Assembly: GCA_009838075.1 (NCBI GenBank)
Contig: VXSG01000081.1
Location: forward strand, 42,516 to 106,515
From: Boseongicola sp. SB0665_bin_10
GTDB lineage: Bacteria; Pseudomonadota; Alphaproteobacteria; Rhodobacterales; Rhodobacteraceae
Direction: 5' to 3'
DNA: 64,000 bases
Below the pieces are notes generated by a model. That model was not told the origin of the DNA and did no database searches. It saw nothing but the letters and a program-made list of their open reading frames with translations. The first letter of the stretch is position 1, and every line of letters begins with the position of its first letter. The position numbers and the translations under genes were made by a program. Below are positions 1-9,428 of this stretch, one piece after another.

Positions 1-762
1 GACTATAGCGTCGTGGACGTGTCAGATTTCTATCCCAATACCTACACGGACTATTGCGTTGGCTCCGACGTGTTTGCCACCGTCATGGCATGGAACACCG
101 ACAAGTACGGTGCGCCGGGCAGCGACGGCGCCCCGAACGGCTGGGCCGACTTCTTCGACGTCGAGAAATTCCCCGGCACCCGTGCGTATCGTGCCAACAA
201 TGTTGACGGCGCATTGGAACCGGCCTTGATGGCGGACGGCGTGGCGCCGGAAGACGTCTACAAGGTGCTTGCAACCCGCGAAGGCAAGGAACGCGCAATC
301 AACAAGATCCGCGAGCTGAAGCCGCATATCGCCGTCTTCTGGGAATCAGGAGCGATGCAGGCTCAGCTGATGAAGGACGGCGAAGTCGACATGACCACCG
401 GCTGGAACGGTCGCTTCGACAACGCGAAGAAGGATGGCGCCACCGTCGGCTATACCTTCAACCAGGCGCTCCTGGACTATGACTGTTTCGCAATGCCGAA
501 GGGTGCGCCGAACAAGGACACCGCCATGGCATTCCTGGCCGAGGTGTCGAAGGCCGAGTATCAGGCAAACCTTCCGTTTCACATCACCTATGGACCGACC
601 AACAAGAAGGCCTATGAAGTGACAACGGCGCCTGCGGAACTGATCCGGGCTTTGCCGTCCCACCCGGACAACGTGCCGTTCATGGTTCCGGTGAGCCTTG
701 ACTGGTACGCGGAACACCGAGCGGAGGCGCTGGAACTGTATATCGAGATGCTCAGCGAGTAA
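1..762 (+). CDS. Spermidine/putrescine-type ABC transporter substrate-binding protein (5' end outside window)
   Basis: The reading frame is open from the first base, so the gene starts upstream of the window; 253 residues of the C-terminal part are visible. The sequence resembles PotD-type periplasmic binding proteins (for example MAWNTDKYG and TGWNGRFDNA, and a C-terminal segment ending in LDWYAEH). Its role would be to capture a small cationic or amine-type solute in the periplasm and deliver it to the permeases encoded just downstream. A GC-rich stem-loop follows the stop codon. The substrate cannot be read from sequence; the neighbouring demethylase suggests a methylated amine, betaine or sulfonium compound rather than a classical polyamine, which is inference. 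Confidence 0.85.
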   Translation, partial: DYSVVDVSDFYPNTYTDYCVGSDVFATVMAWNTDKYGAPGSDGAPNGWADFFDVEKFPGTRAYRANNVDGALEPALMADGVAPEDVYKVLATREGKERAINKIRELKPHIAVFWESGAMQAQLMKDGEVDMTTGWNGRFDNAKKDGATVGYTFNQALLDYDCFAMPKGAPNKDTAMAFLAEVSKAEYQANLPFHITYGPTNKKAYEVTTAPAELIRALPSHPDNVPFMVPVSLDWYAEHRAEALELYIEMLSE

Positions 763-779
763 TCTCTGCAAGCAGGCAT

Positions 780-804
780 CGCCGGGCGCGTGTCGTGCCC
801 GGCG
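780..804 (+). promoter_or_regulatory. Intercistronic stem-loop after the binding-protein gene
   Basis: Arms at 780-790 and 794-804 pair over 11 bp (one G-T pair) around a 3-base loop, and no T-run follows. It lies between the binding-protein stop and the ATPase start. It may stabilise the upstream mRNA or attenuate transcription. It also argues against starting the ATPase at the in-frame GTG at 795, which lies inside the loop. Confidence 0.5.
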
Positions 805-845
805 GTTGCACATGCATCGATTCCCGCTTGAAACCGAGTTTCGCC

Positions 846-1949
846 GTGACTGACGTTCCACAGGGCACGACCGCGTTACCGATACGGATCAGGGATCTGA
901 CCAAGCGATACGGCTCTGTCTATGCGCTGAATTCGGTTGACCTGGATGTCCACAGCGGCGAGTTTCTCACGCTTCTGGGGCCATCTGGTTCTGGCAAGAC
1001 CACTCTCCTGATGGCGATTGCCGGGTTCAACCGCCCGGACTCCGGCAGCATTCGGTTTGGCCAGGACGAGGTCATCCTGACGCCACCTCACAAGCGTGAA
1101 GTTGGCATGGTGTTTCAAAGCTATGCCTTGTTTCCGCATATGAACGTCGCGGAGAACATAGGCTTTCCCCTGAAACTGCGCGGCATCAGCGGGGCGGAGC
1201 GTGCGATGCGCGTCGAAGGGGCGCTGGAAACCGTCCAGCTTTCCGGGTTCGGCGCGCGCAACATCGACCAATTGTCCGGTGGGCAAAGGCAGCGCGTCGC
1301 GTTGGCACGTGCCTTCGTGTTCGGACCGCGGATCCTGTTGATGGACGAACCGTTGTCGGCGCTGGACAAGAAACTTCGCGAGCGGATGCAGATCGAGCTC
1401 AAGCACCTGCATCGCAAGCTCGGCGTGACAACGGTTTACGTCACCCACGACCAGCGCGAGGCTCTGACGATGTCCGACCGGATCGCGGTCATCAACGACG
1501 GCGAATTGGTTCAACTGGACGCGCCGGAAGCGATCTACAACTGCCCCGCAAACGCATTTGTCGCCGATTTCATCGGGGAGTCGACGATGCTGCCATTGAC
1601 GAGAGACGACGCGGGCGCGCTGTCTTTCAGGGGCCAGAAGGTGGGCGACGCAGGCACGGACCAGGCCAAGGACTGGACGCTTGTCGTGCGGCCGGAACGC
1701 CTGTTCTTCGCCGGAGCCGGAGCCGAAACGGACGACCAGGCCATCGTGCTGAAGGGCGTCTTGCGAGAATCCGTCTTTCAGGGCGAATCCGAAATGGCGC
1801 TTGTCGCGATTGACGACGCCACGGAAGTGGCAGTCAGGTTCGGCACCAGCGGCAGGGCAAGTCCTGCTGGCGGCAGCACCGGCGACCAGGTCTCCATCGG
1901 CCTCGACCGCAGCGACGTGATCATCATCCCTGGCGGGCAAGCCGTTTGA
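846..1949 (+). CDS. potA: Spermidine/putrescine-type ABC transporter ATP-binding protein (PotA-like)
   Basis: This is the 367-residue ATPase that energises the importer. Visible motifs are the Walker A GPSGSGKTT, the Q-loop region (VFQSYALFPHM), the signature LSGGQRQRVALARA, the Walker B LLMDEPLSALD and the switch histidine in VTHDQREAL. A C-terminal TOBE-like domain follows, as in PotA and other CUT1-related importers. I chose the GTG at 846 because the alternative GTG at 795 lies inside a stem-loop. The stop overlaps the next gene's ATG by one base, so translation is probably coupled. The symbol reflects family membership; the substrate is not established. Confidence 0.88.
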   Translation: MTDVPQGTTALPIRIRDLTKRYGSVYALNSVDLDVHSGEFLTLLGPSGSGKTTLLMAIAGFNRPDSGSIRFGQDEVILTPPHKREVGMVFQSYALFPHMNVAENIGFPLKLRGISGAERAMRVEGALETVQLSGFGARNIDQLSGGQRQRVALARAFVFGPRILLMDEPLSALDKKLRERMQIELKHLHRKLGVTTVYVTHDQREALTMSDRIAVINDGELVQLDAPEAIYNCPANAFVADFIGESTMLPLTRDDAGALSFRGQKVGDAGTDQAKDWTLVVRPERLFFAGAGAETDDQAIVLKGVLRESVFQGESEMALVAIDDATEVAVRFGTSGRASPAGGSTGDQVSIGLDRSDVIIIPGGQAV

Positions 1950-2860
1950 TGGCGCATGCTGACGCAGACGGTTCGCGATCGGGAAGGCACCTTCACGAGG
2001 CGGCGCTGAAGCGTCAGCACACGCGTGAGCAATGGTCGATACTGAGCCTGGTCGTGCCGGCCATGATCGTCATCGTCCTGATCATCCTGATCCCGCTGTC
2101 GTGGCTGTTCTACCTGTCGTTCCTGGGGGACAATGGCGGGTTCTCGCTCGAAAACTACCACAAGATGACGCAGTACAAGTCGTACTACCGGATCTTTGTG
2201 ACGACGTTTCAGGTGAGCATGCTGACCACGCTGGCCTGCATCGCCCTTGGCTACCCGTTGGCGTTCTTCCTGGCCCAGCTGCCGCCCAGGTGGGCGGGCG
2301 TCTTCATGTTGGCCGTCTTGCTTCCGTTCTGGACGTCGCTCCTGGTGCGCACCTATGCCTGGCTGGTGCTGCTGCAGAAGCGGGGCATACTGAACGAATT
2401 CGCAATGCAGGTCGGCCTGTGGGAAACGCCGATCAAGCTCGTGCACAACATGACAGGCACGCTCATCGGCATGGCGCATATCATGCTGCCGTTCCTCATC
2501 CTGCCGCTCTACAACGCGATGCGGAAGATCGACAGGGACATGATGCATGCCGCCGCCAACCTTGGCGCCAATCCGGTCAATGCATTCTGGCGGGTCTATT
2601 TCCCCCTTTCGCTGCCGGGCATGGTTGCGGGCTCGTTGATTGTCTTCGTCCTGTGCCTCGGGTTCTATGTGACCCCTGCCGTCCTGGGCGGCGGCCGGGT
2701 CATCATGGTCTCGAACCAGATCACCGCCATCCTGGAGAATCAGTTCGACTGGGGAGCGGCAAGCGCGCTCGGGGTCGTGCTGCTGGTTGCCACGACCTTC
2801 ACCCTTTACGTTGCTGCGCGCGTCTTCAAGTTCGATGCGGCCCTCTTTGGGAGAGATTGA
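1949..2860 (+). CDS. potB: ABC transporter permease, PotB-like
   Basis: The 303-residue inner-membrane permease has a hydrophobic N-terminal segment (about residues 30-50) and roughly six membrane spans. The EAA-type cytoplasmic loop is visible as AAANLGANPVNAFWRVYFPLSLPG, of which the conserved core is the LGANP stretch. It would form a heterodimeric channel with the next gene product. The ATG at 1949 overlaps the ATPase stop (TGATG); a TTG one codon earlier is possible but unneeded. Confidence 0.87.
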   Translation: MAHADADGSRSGRHLHEAALKRQHTREQWSILSLVVPAMIVIVLIILIPLSWLFYLSFLGDNGGFSLENYHKMTQYKSYYRIFVTTFQVSMLTTLACIALGYPLAFFLAQLPPRWAGVFMLAVLLPFWTSLLVRTYAWLVLLQKRGILNEFAMQVGLWETPIKLVHNMTGTLIGMAHIMLPFLILPLYNAMRKIDRDMMHAAANLGANPVNAFWRVYFPLSLPGMVAGSLIVFVLCLGFYVTPAVLGGGRVIMVSNQITAILENQFDWGAASALGVVLLVATTFTLYVAARVFKFDAALFGRD

Positions 2861-3682
2861 ATGAACTGGTGGAGCCGCCCCGCGGCAGACACCCAGATCA
2901 CGCATGGCAGGCGCCTGTGGCTCTACGTCCTTTCGGCGATCATCATGCTGCTGCTGGTCGCTCCGACCCTGATCGTCGTTCCGATGTCATTTTCGGATTC
3001 GCAGTACCTCGAGTTTCCTCCCAGCACTTGGTCCCTGCGCTGGTACGAGGAGTACCTTGGCTCGTCCAAATGGATGCGTGCGACGGCAACGTCTTTCCAG
3101 GTCGGGTTCCTGACGATGCTCGTTGCAACGCCGCTCGGGATCATGGCCGCTTACGCGCTGTTCGTCTCGCGCCACCGTGCGACAAGGGCGATCTTCCTGT
3201 TGCTGATCACCCCGATGATCGTGCCGGTGATCTTGATCGCGATCGGGACATTCTACGCCTATGGCCGTGTCGGCATGAACAACACGATTGCGGGGCTGGT
3301 GCTCGCGCACTCCGCCCTTGCGTTGCCGATCGCGATCATTGTCATCACTGCGGGGCTAAGGTCCTACGACCTCAGTCAGGAACAGGTGGCGCGCAGCCTG
3401 GGCGCCACCCGAACAAGGGCGTTCTTCCTCATTACGTTGCCCCAGATCCGGTTCTCCGTCATCACGGCGGCGCTGCTGTCGTTCCTGACGTCGTTCGATG
3501 AGGTGATCATCGCGATCTTTGTTTCCGGCGGCGCCAATGCGACCCTGACGAAGCACATGTTCGCGGCGCTGCGCGACTACATTGATCCGACGATCGCGGC
3601 GATCTCGACAATCATGGTCATCTTGTCGTCTGCGCTCCTGCTCCTGACCCAGTTCCTTGGCTCGAAAGGAAAGAGGAACTGA
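2861..3682 (+). CDS. potC: ABC transporter permease, PotC-like
   Basis: This 273-residue second permease has about six membrane spans and the EAA-loop core (VARSLGATRTRAFFLITLP) typical of PotC partners. The start ATG directly abuts the stop of the upstream permease, so the two halves of the channel are translationally linked. Together with the preceding genes it completes a binding-protein, ATPase and two-permease importer. Confidence 0.87.
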   Translation: MNWWSRPAADTQITHGRRLWLYVLSAIIMLLLVAPTLIVVPMSFSDSQYLEFPPSTWSLRWYEEYLGSSKWMRATATSFQVGFLTMLVATPLGIMAAYALFVSRHRATRAIFLLLITPMIVPVILIAIGTFYAYGRVGMNNTIAGLVLAHSALALPIAIIVITAGLRSYDLSQEQVARSLGATRTRAFFLITLPQIRFSVITAALLSFLTSFDEVIIAIFVSGGANATLTKHMFAALRDYIDPTIAAISTIMVILSSALLLLTQFLGSKGKRN

Positions 3683-3737
3683 TGTGGCGTTGCGTCATGA
3701 CAGTGCCTGGCGCTGCAGGCGGCAGCGAGCTTGTTCG

Positions 3738-4907
3738 ATGACGCCGCACAAGGGCGCGTCCCTGTCTTTCCAGCCTCGAATCCGAAAGGGCGCGTTCTTT
3801 GACGCGTCCTGGAGGTACGGGTGCCGCGCGTTTTCGGTCTACAACCGCACCTATATCTCAAGCACCTTCTCCACGCCGCTGGAGGAATACCGGAAGGTGA
3901 CTGAAGACGTCGCGATCTGGCCCGTGATGGGCGAACGGCAAGTCGAAATTTCCGGACCGGACGCGGCGGGCTTCGTGCAGTTCCTGACCCCGCGGGACAT
4001 GACCGGATGCATGGTCGGGCAATGCAAGTATGCGTTGATCACCTCGGTCGAAGGCGGCATCCTCTGCGATCCAATCATCCTTCGCCTGGCGGAGGACCGG
4101 TTCTGGCTCTCGACATCGGACTGCGACCTGGAGCTTTGGGCAAGGGGTGTCGCAGTTCATTCGCCGATGCGGGTCAAGATCAGGGATGCGGGAGTGTCCG
4201 TGATCCAGGTACAGGGACCAAAGTCGCCTCGCTTGATGGCCAATCTCTTTGGCGAAAGCATCCTCGACCTCAAGTACTTCCGGCTCGCGTTCACGGATTT
4301 CCAGGGCCAGACGCTCACGGTTTCGCGCACTGGATGGAGCGGCGAATTCGGCTACGAGATCTACCTAGGGAACCCTGACCAGGGCGACGCCTTGTTCGAT
4401 GCGCTGATGCAGGCCGGAAGTGATTGCGGCGTCGCCCCCGGCGCAGTCAGCCAAGCGCGGCGCATCGAAGCTGGCATCCTGTCCTGGGGCGTGGACATGT
4501 CTCAAGACGAGAACCCGTATGAAGTCGGGCTGGACCGCTTGGTGGAACTGGACGGCACTCGGGAATTCATCGGTCGGGCGGCATTGGCGAGGCTGAAGGG
4601 GCAGCGGGTGAAAAGAAGGCTCGTCGGCATGAGAATCGAGGGCTCGGCGCTGGACCCGAACGAAGATCCCTGGCCGCTGACACGGAACGGCGAGGCTTCA
4701 GGCCGGCTCACGAGCCTGGCTTACTCGCCCCGGCTGGAGACAAATGTCGCGCTCGGACTGGTGCCGGCCGAACAGGCGATTGTCGGAACGGAACTCATGG
4801 CGGGCACTTGGGACGGACCGCGCAAGGCGCGGGTCAGCGAACTTCCGTTCTTGCCCAAACGCCAGCAAGGGGATGCGCGCGAGCTACTGGCCTCGACCGG
4901 GACCTGA
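3738..4907 (+). CDS. DmdA/GcvT-like tetrahydrofolate-dependent aminomethyltransferase or demethylase
   Basis: This 389-residue protein belongs to the GcvT family (folate-binding T-protein fold). The region around MGERQVEISGPDA and FLTPRDM, and the later RTGWSGEFGYEIYL, resemble dimethylsulfoniopropionate demethylase DmdA more than the glycine-cleavage T protein. Such enzymes pass a methyl or aminomethyl group from a substrate to tetrahydrofolate in the cytoplasm. The ATG at 3738 fits the family N-terminus; the frame opens earlier but without similarity. It lies downstream of a transporter and upstream of an acyl-CoA ligase, which suggests uptake, demethylation, then CoA activation. DMSP itself is only one possible substrate; glycine betaine-like or other methylated acids are alternatives. 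Confidence 0.72.
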   Translation: MTPHKGASLSFQPRIRKGAFFDASWRYGCRAFSVYNRTYISSTFSTPLEEYRKVTEDVAIWPVMGERQVEISGPDAAGFVQFLTPRDMTGCMVGQCKYALITSVEGGILCDPIILRLAEDRFWLSTSDCDLELWARGVAVHSPMRVKIRDAGVSVIQVQGPKSPRLMANLFGESILDLKYFRLAFTDFQGQTLTVSRTGWSGEFGYEIYLGNPDQGDALFDALMQAGSDCGVAPGAVSQARRIEAGILSWGVDMSQDENPYEVGLDRLVELDGTREFIGRAALARLKGQRVKRRLVGMRIEGSALDPNEDPWPLTRNGEASGRLTSLAYSPRLETNVALGLVPAEQAIVGTELMAGTWDGPRKARVSELPFLPKRQQGDARELLASTGT

Positions 4908-4953
4908 ATCCGAAGGGCCGGGAACGCCGAAACCAACAGGAAAGGAACGCAAA

Positions 4954-5460
4954 TTGGCCAGGATCACCGCGATCAATCACATCGCCTTCGCCGTCAAGGA
5001 CCTGCCCGCGGCATTGGACAATGCCATCAACATGCTTGGTGGCGAGATGATGATGGAGTTCGAGTCCCTTGAGGACAGGTACCAGGGCGCCTGCGTCCGG
5101 TTCGGCGTCAGCATCATGAGCTTCATTTCCAGCAACGACCCAGACAGCTTCATCTCGAAATACGTGGAAAGGCATGGCAACGGGATCCAGCACATCGGGT
5201 TGGAGATCGACGACATCGAGGAATATGTGACCGAGCTCGAGGCCAAGGGCGTGAAGCTCGACAAGTCCGAGATGGAGGACGATGACTATCAAGAGGCGCT
5301 TGTGGGCCCCAAGACCGGCAATGGCGTGGTGTTGCAATTGACCGGCTGGAAGGCGGGGCCGTTCGACGCGACGCATGAAGGTTGCGAACGGCTGTGCCAA
5401 AAGTACTCGCAGAACCCCAAGTTGAACCTGTTGTCCGGAAACCAGCTGCCCAAGGAATAG
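4954..5460 (+). CDS. VOC-family protein, methylmalonyl-CoA epimerase-like
   Basis: The 168-residue protein has a vicinal-oxygen-chelate fold with paired beta-alpha-beta modules beginning at INHIAFAVKD and IQHIGLEIDD. The histidines of both modules are present, but the C-terminal metal-ligand position that is usually Glu in methylmalonyl-CoA epimerase appears as Gln (VVLQLTGW), so the exact reaction is unsure. The TTG at 4954 is preceded by AGGAAAGGA and starts right at the conserved N-terminus. It probably acts on an intermediate of the pathway encoded by this operon. Confidence 0.7.
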   Translation: MARITAINHIAFAVKDLPAALDNAINMLGGEMMMEFESLEDRYQGACVRFGVSIMSFISSNDPDSFISKYVERHGNGIQHIGLEIDDIEEYVTELEAKGVKLDKSEMEDDDYQEALVGPKTGNGVVLQLTGWKAGPFDATHEGCERLCQKYSQNPKLNLLSGNQLPKE

Positions 5461-5473
5461 GCACGGTGCGGCG

Positions 5474-7093
5474 ATGATGCGGAACCGGCATTTCGAGGTC
5501 TGGCCCGACGGGCTGCCGTACAGCTTGCCGCCGTCGGAGCATTCGGTTCTGCACAACTTGATCCAGGCCGTCAGCGCGGCACCGGACCGGACGGCCATTT
5601 GGTACTACGGCCGTCGCATCACGTTTCGCGAACTCGCGACGGAGGTCCGGCACCTCGCGGGCTTTCTGCATCACGAGCTTGGCATCCGTGCCGGCGACCG
5701 CGTCGCGATCTACATGCAGAACGCAACGCAGTTCGTTGCGGCCTACTACGCCATTCTTGCCGCGAATGCAGTGATCGTTCCGGTCAACCCGATGTGCCGC
5801 CGGGCAGAGCTTCGGTACATCGTCCGGGATTCAGGGACCCGGGCGATCATCTACGGTGCCGAGTTGGCCGAAGAGGTGGCGGCAGTTCACGACGACTGCG
5901 GGCGCCCCGGGCTGGTCCACGCGCGATACCGTGACTACGCTGCGGACGGCCAGGACTTTCCTGCGGAGTTTGCAGGATTCGCGACCGCTGCCACGGGCAC
6001 GGCATGGGCTGACGCGTTGGCCATGGAGTGCGGAGCGCCCACCCATGATCGGCGCCCCGAAGATTGGTGCATCATCCCGTACAGCTCCGGGACCACGGGT
6101 CAGCCAAAGGGCTGCCTGCACACCCATGCCAGCGTGAACGCCGTGATTTTCGGCTATTCAAGGTGGATCGGGGTCAAGCCCGGGTCCCGCGTTCTCGCCA
6201 CGCTGCCGCTATGCCACGTGACGGGCATGCAGCATTCGATGAACCTGCCAATCCTGACGAGATCGACAACCTACCTGATGACTCGGTGGAACGCCGCACT
6301 GGCCGCAAAGCTCATCCAGCAGGAGCGGATCGAGCACTGGCGCTCGATCACCACGATGATGATCGACTTCATGTCGCTGCCGGGGATCCAGGACGTCGAT
6401 GTCTCGTCGCTCAAGGCAATTGGCGGCGGCGGCGCGCAGATGCCTGCGGGCATCGCGCGGAAGATGTCGGAGCTGATCGGCCTCGACTATATCGAGGCCT
6501 ACGGCCTGTCAGAGACCATTGCGCCCACCCATATCAATCCGCCACACGCGCCCAAGCGCCAATGCCTTGGCATCCCGATCTTTGACGTGGATTGCCGAAT
6601 AGTGGACCCGGACACGCTGGAAGAGCTTGGATCCTGCGAACCCGGCGAGATTGTCATCCACGCGCCGCAGGTCTTTCAGGGATACTGGCAGCGCCCGGAA
6701 GAGACCGAGGCAGCGTTTCTGACGCTCGACGGCAAGCGGTTCCTGCGAACGGGCGACATCGGTTACATGGATGACGAGGGCTACTTCTTTTTCGTTGACA
6801 GGCTGAAGCGGATGGTAAGCGTCTCCGGCCTCAAGGTCTGGCCTGCGGAGGTTGAGGCTGTCCTGCACGCCCACCCGGACGTAAGGGAGGCCTGCGTCGT
6901 CGGCGATCCGGACCCGCGTACGGGCGAGGCTGTACGTGCCGTGATCGTGCCGCGCAAGCGTCCGCTGGATGCACAACGCCTGACGGACTGGTGCCGCCAG
7001 AAAATGGCTGCCTACAAGGTTCCCAAGCGATTCGAGTTCCGAGACCGTCTTCCCCGCTCGGGCGCAGGCAAGGTCCTTTGGAAAGATCTCTAG
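5474..7093 (+). CDS. AMP-dependent acyl-CoA ligase
   Basis: This 539-residue member of the ANL superfamily activates a carboxylic acid to its CoA thioester via an acyl-adenylate. Visible motifs are the P-loop YSSGTTGQPKG (about residue 200), the YGLSET motif, the hinge TGDIGYMDDEGYFFFVDRLKRM with the RTGD core, and the C-terminal lysine region SGAGKVLW. It resembles crotonobetaine/carnitine- and fatty-acid-CoA ligases. As the last gene of the transporter-demethylase operon, it would activate the demethylated acid, a role analogous to DmdB in DMSP degradation. Two adjacent ATGs (5474 and 5477) are equally possible. Confidence 0.82.
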   Translation: MMRNRHFEVWPDGLPYSLPPSEHSVLHNLIQAVSAAPDRTAIWYYGRRITFRELATEVRHLAGFLHHELGIRAGDRVAIYMQNATQFVAAYYAILAANAVIVPVNPMCRRAELRYIVRDSGTRAIIYGAELAEEVAAVHDDCGRPGLVHARYRDYAADGQDFPAEFAGFATAATGTAWADALAMECGAPTHDRRPEDWCIIPYSSGTTGQPKGCLHTHASVNAVIFGYSRWIGVKPGSRVLATLPLCHVTGMQHSMNLPILTRSTTYLMTRWNAALAAKLIQQERIEHWRSITTMMIDFMSLPGIQDVDVSSLKAIGGGGAQMPAGIARKMSELIGLDYIEAYGLSETIAPTHINPPHAPKRQCLGIPIFDVDCRIVDPDTLEELGSCEPGEIVIHAPQVFQGYWQRPEETEAAFLTLDGKRFLRTGDIGYMDDEGYFFFVDRLKRMVSVSGLKVWPAEVEAVLHAHPDVREACVVGDPDPRTGEAVRAVIVPRKRPLDAQRLTDWCRQKMAAYKVPKRFEFRDRLPRSGAGKVLWKDL

Positions 7094-7158
7094 CCGGAAT
7101 TCTCGCCAGCCAGGGTGGCATGGGACGGCGCGCCGCGACATGCCGTCGACGGCTGCGC

Positions 7159-7998
7159 TCAGGCCTTCATGAGCGCCACTCCGCAGGCGATGAGACAGGC
7201 GGAGGTCCAGCGCCAGCGGGTCACGCGCTCGCTCAGGACGACCGCTGCGATGACCGTGGCGAAGAGGATGCTCGACTCGCGCAGCGCGGCCACCAGCGCA
7301 ATCGGCGCCTGCGTGAAGGCCCAGACCGCGATCCAGTAGGAGCCAAGCGACATTGCCCCGGTGACAACCCCGGCTCTCCACACGGGCACCAGCGCCGAAA
7401 TTGAGGCGCGCCCGCGGGTCAGAACGGCAAACGTCGTCAAGCCGATGGCATCGCCGATTACCATCCAGAGAATGAATCCTGACGACGTGCCCGCGATTCG
7501 TGCACCCACCCCGTCGACCAGCGTATAGCTTGCGGTGAAGGCTGCTGTGCCCAACGCCCAGAACATGGCGGAACCGCGCATCCAGCCCGAGGAAGAGCCC
7601 TTTGTTGTCATCAGCAGGATGCCCAGCGATATGGCGAGGATCGCGGCTACCGAGGTTGGCGTGAAGGTGGTGCCAAGGATCAGCGCCGACCAAACGGTGA
7701 CGATCAGCGGGGCGGACCCTCGCGCCAACGGGTAGGCCTGACTGAGGTCGGCATGGGCATAGGCCTGCATCAGGAAGATCTTGTAGCCGACGTGCAACGC
7801 CGCCGAGGCGAGAATCCAGCTCCAGGCTTCGGTGGCGGGCTGCGCCACAAAGGGCAGCAGCGGAATTGCAATCCCTGCCTGGACCAAGGTCAGCAGCAGC
7901 AGGGTCGAACGTCGGTCGATGCCCATCTTGACCAGCGAGTTCCATCCGGCATGCAGCAAGGCGGCCACAAGGACTGCCAGGAAAACGTGAATTTCCAC
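7159..7998 (-). CDS. EamA/DMT-superfamily transporter
   Basis: The protein has about 279 residues with ten predicted membrane spans arranged as two EamA repeats (first repeat begins at HVFLAVLVAALLHAGWNSLVKMG, the core being LLHAGWNSL). Members of this family usually export metabolites or amino acids, or take up small organic compounds. It converges on the acyl-CoA ligase, so it belongs to a separate transcript. I prefer the GTG at 7998, preceded by AAAGG; an ATG at 8025 is an alternative. Substrate is unknown. Confidence 0.75.
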   Translation of the reverse strand: MEIHVFLAVLVAALLHAGWNSLVKMGIDRRSTLLLLTLVQAGIAIPLLPFVAQPATEAWSWILASAALHVGYKIFLMQAYAHADLSQAYPLARGSAPLIVTVWSALILGTTFTPTSVAAILAISLGILLMTTKGSSSGWMRGSAMFWALGTAAFTASYTLVDGVGARIAGTSSGFILWMVIGDAIGLTTFAVLTRGRASISALVPVWRAGVVTGAMSLGSYWIAVWAFTQAPIALVAALRESSILFATVIAAVVLSERVTRWRWTSACLIACGVALMKA

Positions 7999-9045
7999 CG
8001 CGAAACAACCTTTCGTGCCTTGCATCTCTACGCGCTTCGTGCAGCGCTGAACCTGATGGCGCTGCGGCTGCGGCGCATGCGACGCCCGCATTGGGGGCGG
8101 TGCTGGAGTTGTGACTCTTACGGCGAGTCCGCGATCCGAAAAAGCGCAATCTTGTGGTGCATTTGTCGGGATCTTGCCTCGTGGGCGCGTGCGCCGGAAA
8201 CTGCGGTTGCCCCTTCTGACGACAAGGGATCACCGGAGACGGCGTAGGCGAGCGGGTGCAGTTCTGGCACCCGCCTCGTGGCATGAGACGAGGGCCGCTG
8301 GCCATGGCGACTGCCCGCCAGGCGCAGCACTCGCGCCCAGGGCGACTGGTCTCCGCTCTTGCCGCAGCGAGATGCTTCCCGTTGTGGAGGTATGGAAATG
8401 CATGGGAGACCTGAGGGCGCAGCCCGAAGGGCCAGCGGCAACCGAGGGCGGGACGGACGGCGCGCGGGATCGCGGAGGGCGTCTAGGGCGAGGAGGAGGT
8501 GGCCGCGACGTGGACCGCGGACAGCTGGATGCGCTCTCAGGTTCGGCGCTGGATCCCCAGGGCGCAGGCGCTCGCCGAAGGCGGATGGCGCGACCTCGCG
8601 CCGCGCTGTCGGACGGACGTCTGAAAGGCGGTGCGGAGACGAAGCCGCCGGACATCCCGTGAAGCCGGGACCTTGCGCCTTCGCAGGGTGCGGCCCGATC
8701 GCGCCGCTTCGCTTTGGCCGGCTGTTCTGGAGGCATTTGGTTGACACGCGATGGCGAGACTTGTCGGCCCGGTCGGGCGGTTCCCGCGTTGCCTGCCGGA
8801 ACGCTTCCGTTCGATTCCGGGGCAGGCATTCCGTCATGGGCCGTGCCTTCACCAACGACCAGGCGTGCATCACGGCCGAATTCGCCCGCTCTCTTGCAAG
8901 TCGGGCGTGGCAGGATGCAGGTCAAAGGCGGCGCGGTTTCCACCGCAACGGCGAGCTGGTGCGCGGCTGCTGGCCCGGAGTTCGAATTCAAAGGACCACG
9001 GTCTTGACGGTGAATTCGCGGTTACGGTTGCGAAAGGGAACACGA
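7999..9045. other. Gene-poor stretch
   Basis: About 1 kb of GC-rich DNA without a reading frame I can recognise. Several open frames exist on both strands, but they are arginine-, alanine- and proline-rich, overlap one another and resemble no family I know. Part of it must contain the promoter of the EamA gene. Confidence 0.5.
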
Positions 9046-9213
9046 ATGCACGTTCGGTCAATTGTTGCGGCGCTGGCCCTTGGATCGGTCGCCGCCTGCA
9101 AGGCCACGACGGGTCCCGCGCAGCTTCACCTCCGGCCGGACACAATCAGAGCCGCGCCGGGGGAGATTGTCGCGCCAGGCGGTTACAACGGATTATCGGC
9201 ACAGGGAAGATGA
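9046..9213 (+). CDS. Small putative lipoprotein
   Basis: A 55-residue frame begins MHVRSIVAALALGSVAACK, a short signal peptide with a plausible lipobox (VAAC) and Cys at residue 18. The mature part is about 38 residues and ends APGGYNGLSAQGR. An AGGGA lies eight bases before the ATG. No function is recognised. It stands alone between gene-poor DNA and a toxin-antitoxin locus. Confidence 0.4.
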   Translation: MHVRSIVAALALGSVAACKATTGPAQLHLRPDTIRAAPGEIVAPGGYNGLSAQGR

Positions 9214-9428
9214 AGGGCAGGGCGTGACAGGCGATTCGCCGTGCTTGCCGGACACGCCGCATTTCGGCGAAAGGGAGATTGCGGACTGGGGGCGGACTTC
9301 TTGGGCAGTGTCGAACCGGGACCAGGCAAAGGAGGACCGCCGAGCCCGTCAGGGTGCGTCGGAAATTCACCCGATAGCCGGGGCCATGAAAAATGCGAAG
9401 CGCCGGCCCCGATCGCCAGCATCGCTGC

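Noticed and set aside
2032..3501. 489-codon open frame overlapping both PotB- and PotC-like permease genes
   Set aside because: It is out of frame with the permeases, which have clear membrane spans and EAA loops.
8100..9045. Overlapping frames of 90-280 codons in the gene-poor stretch
   Set aside because: None has a family match, good start context or balanced composition.
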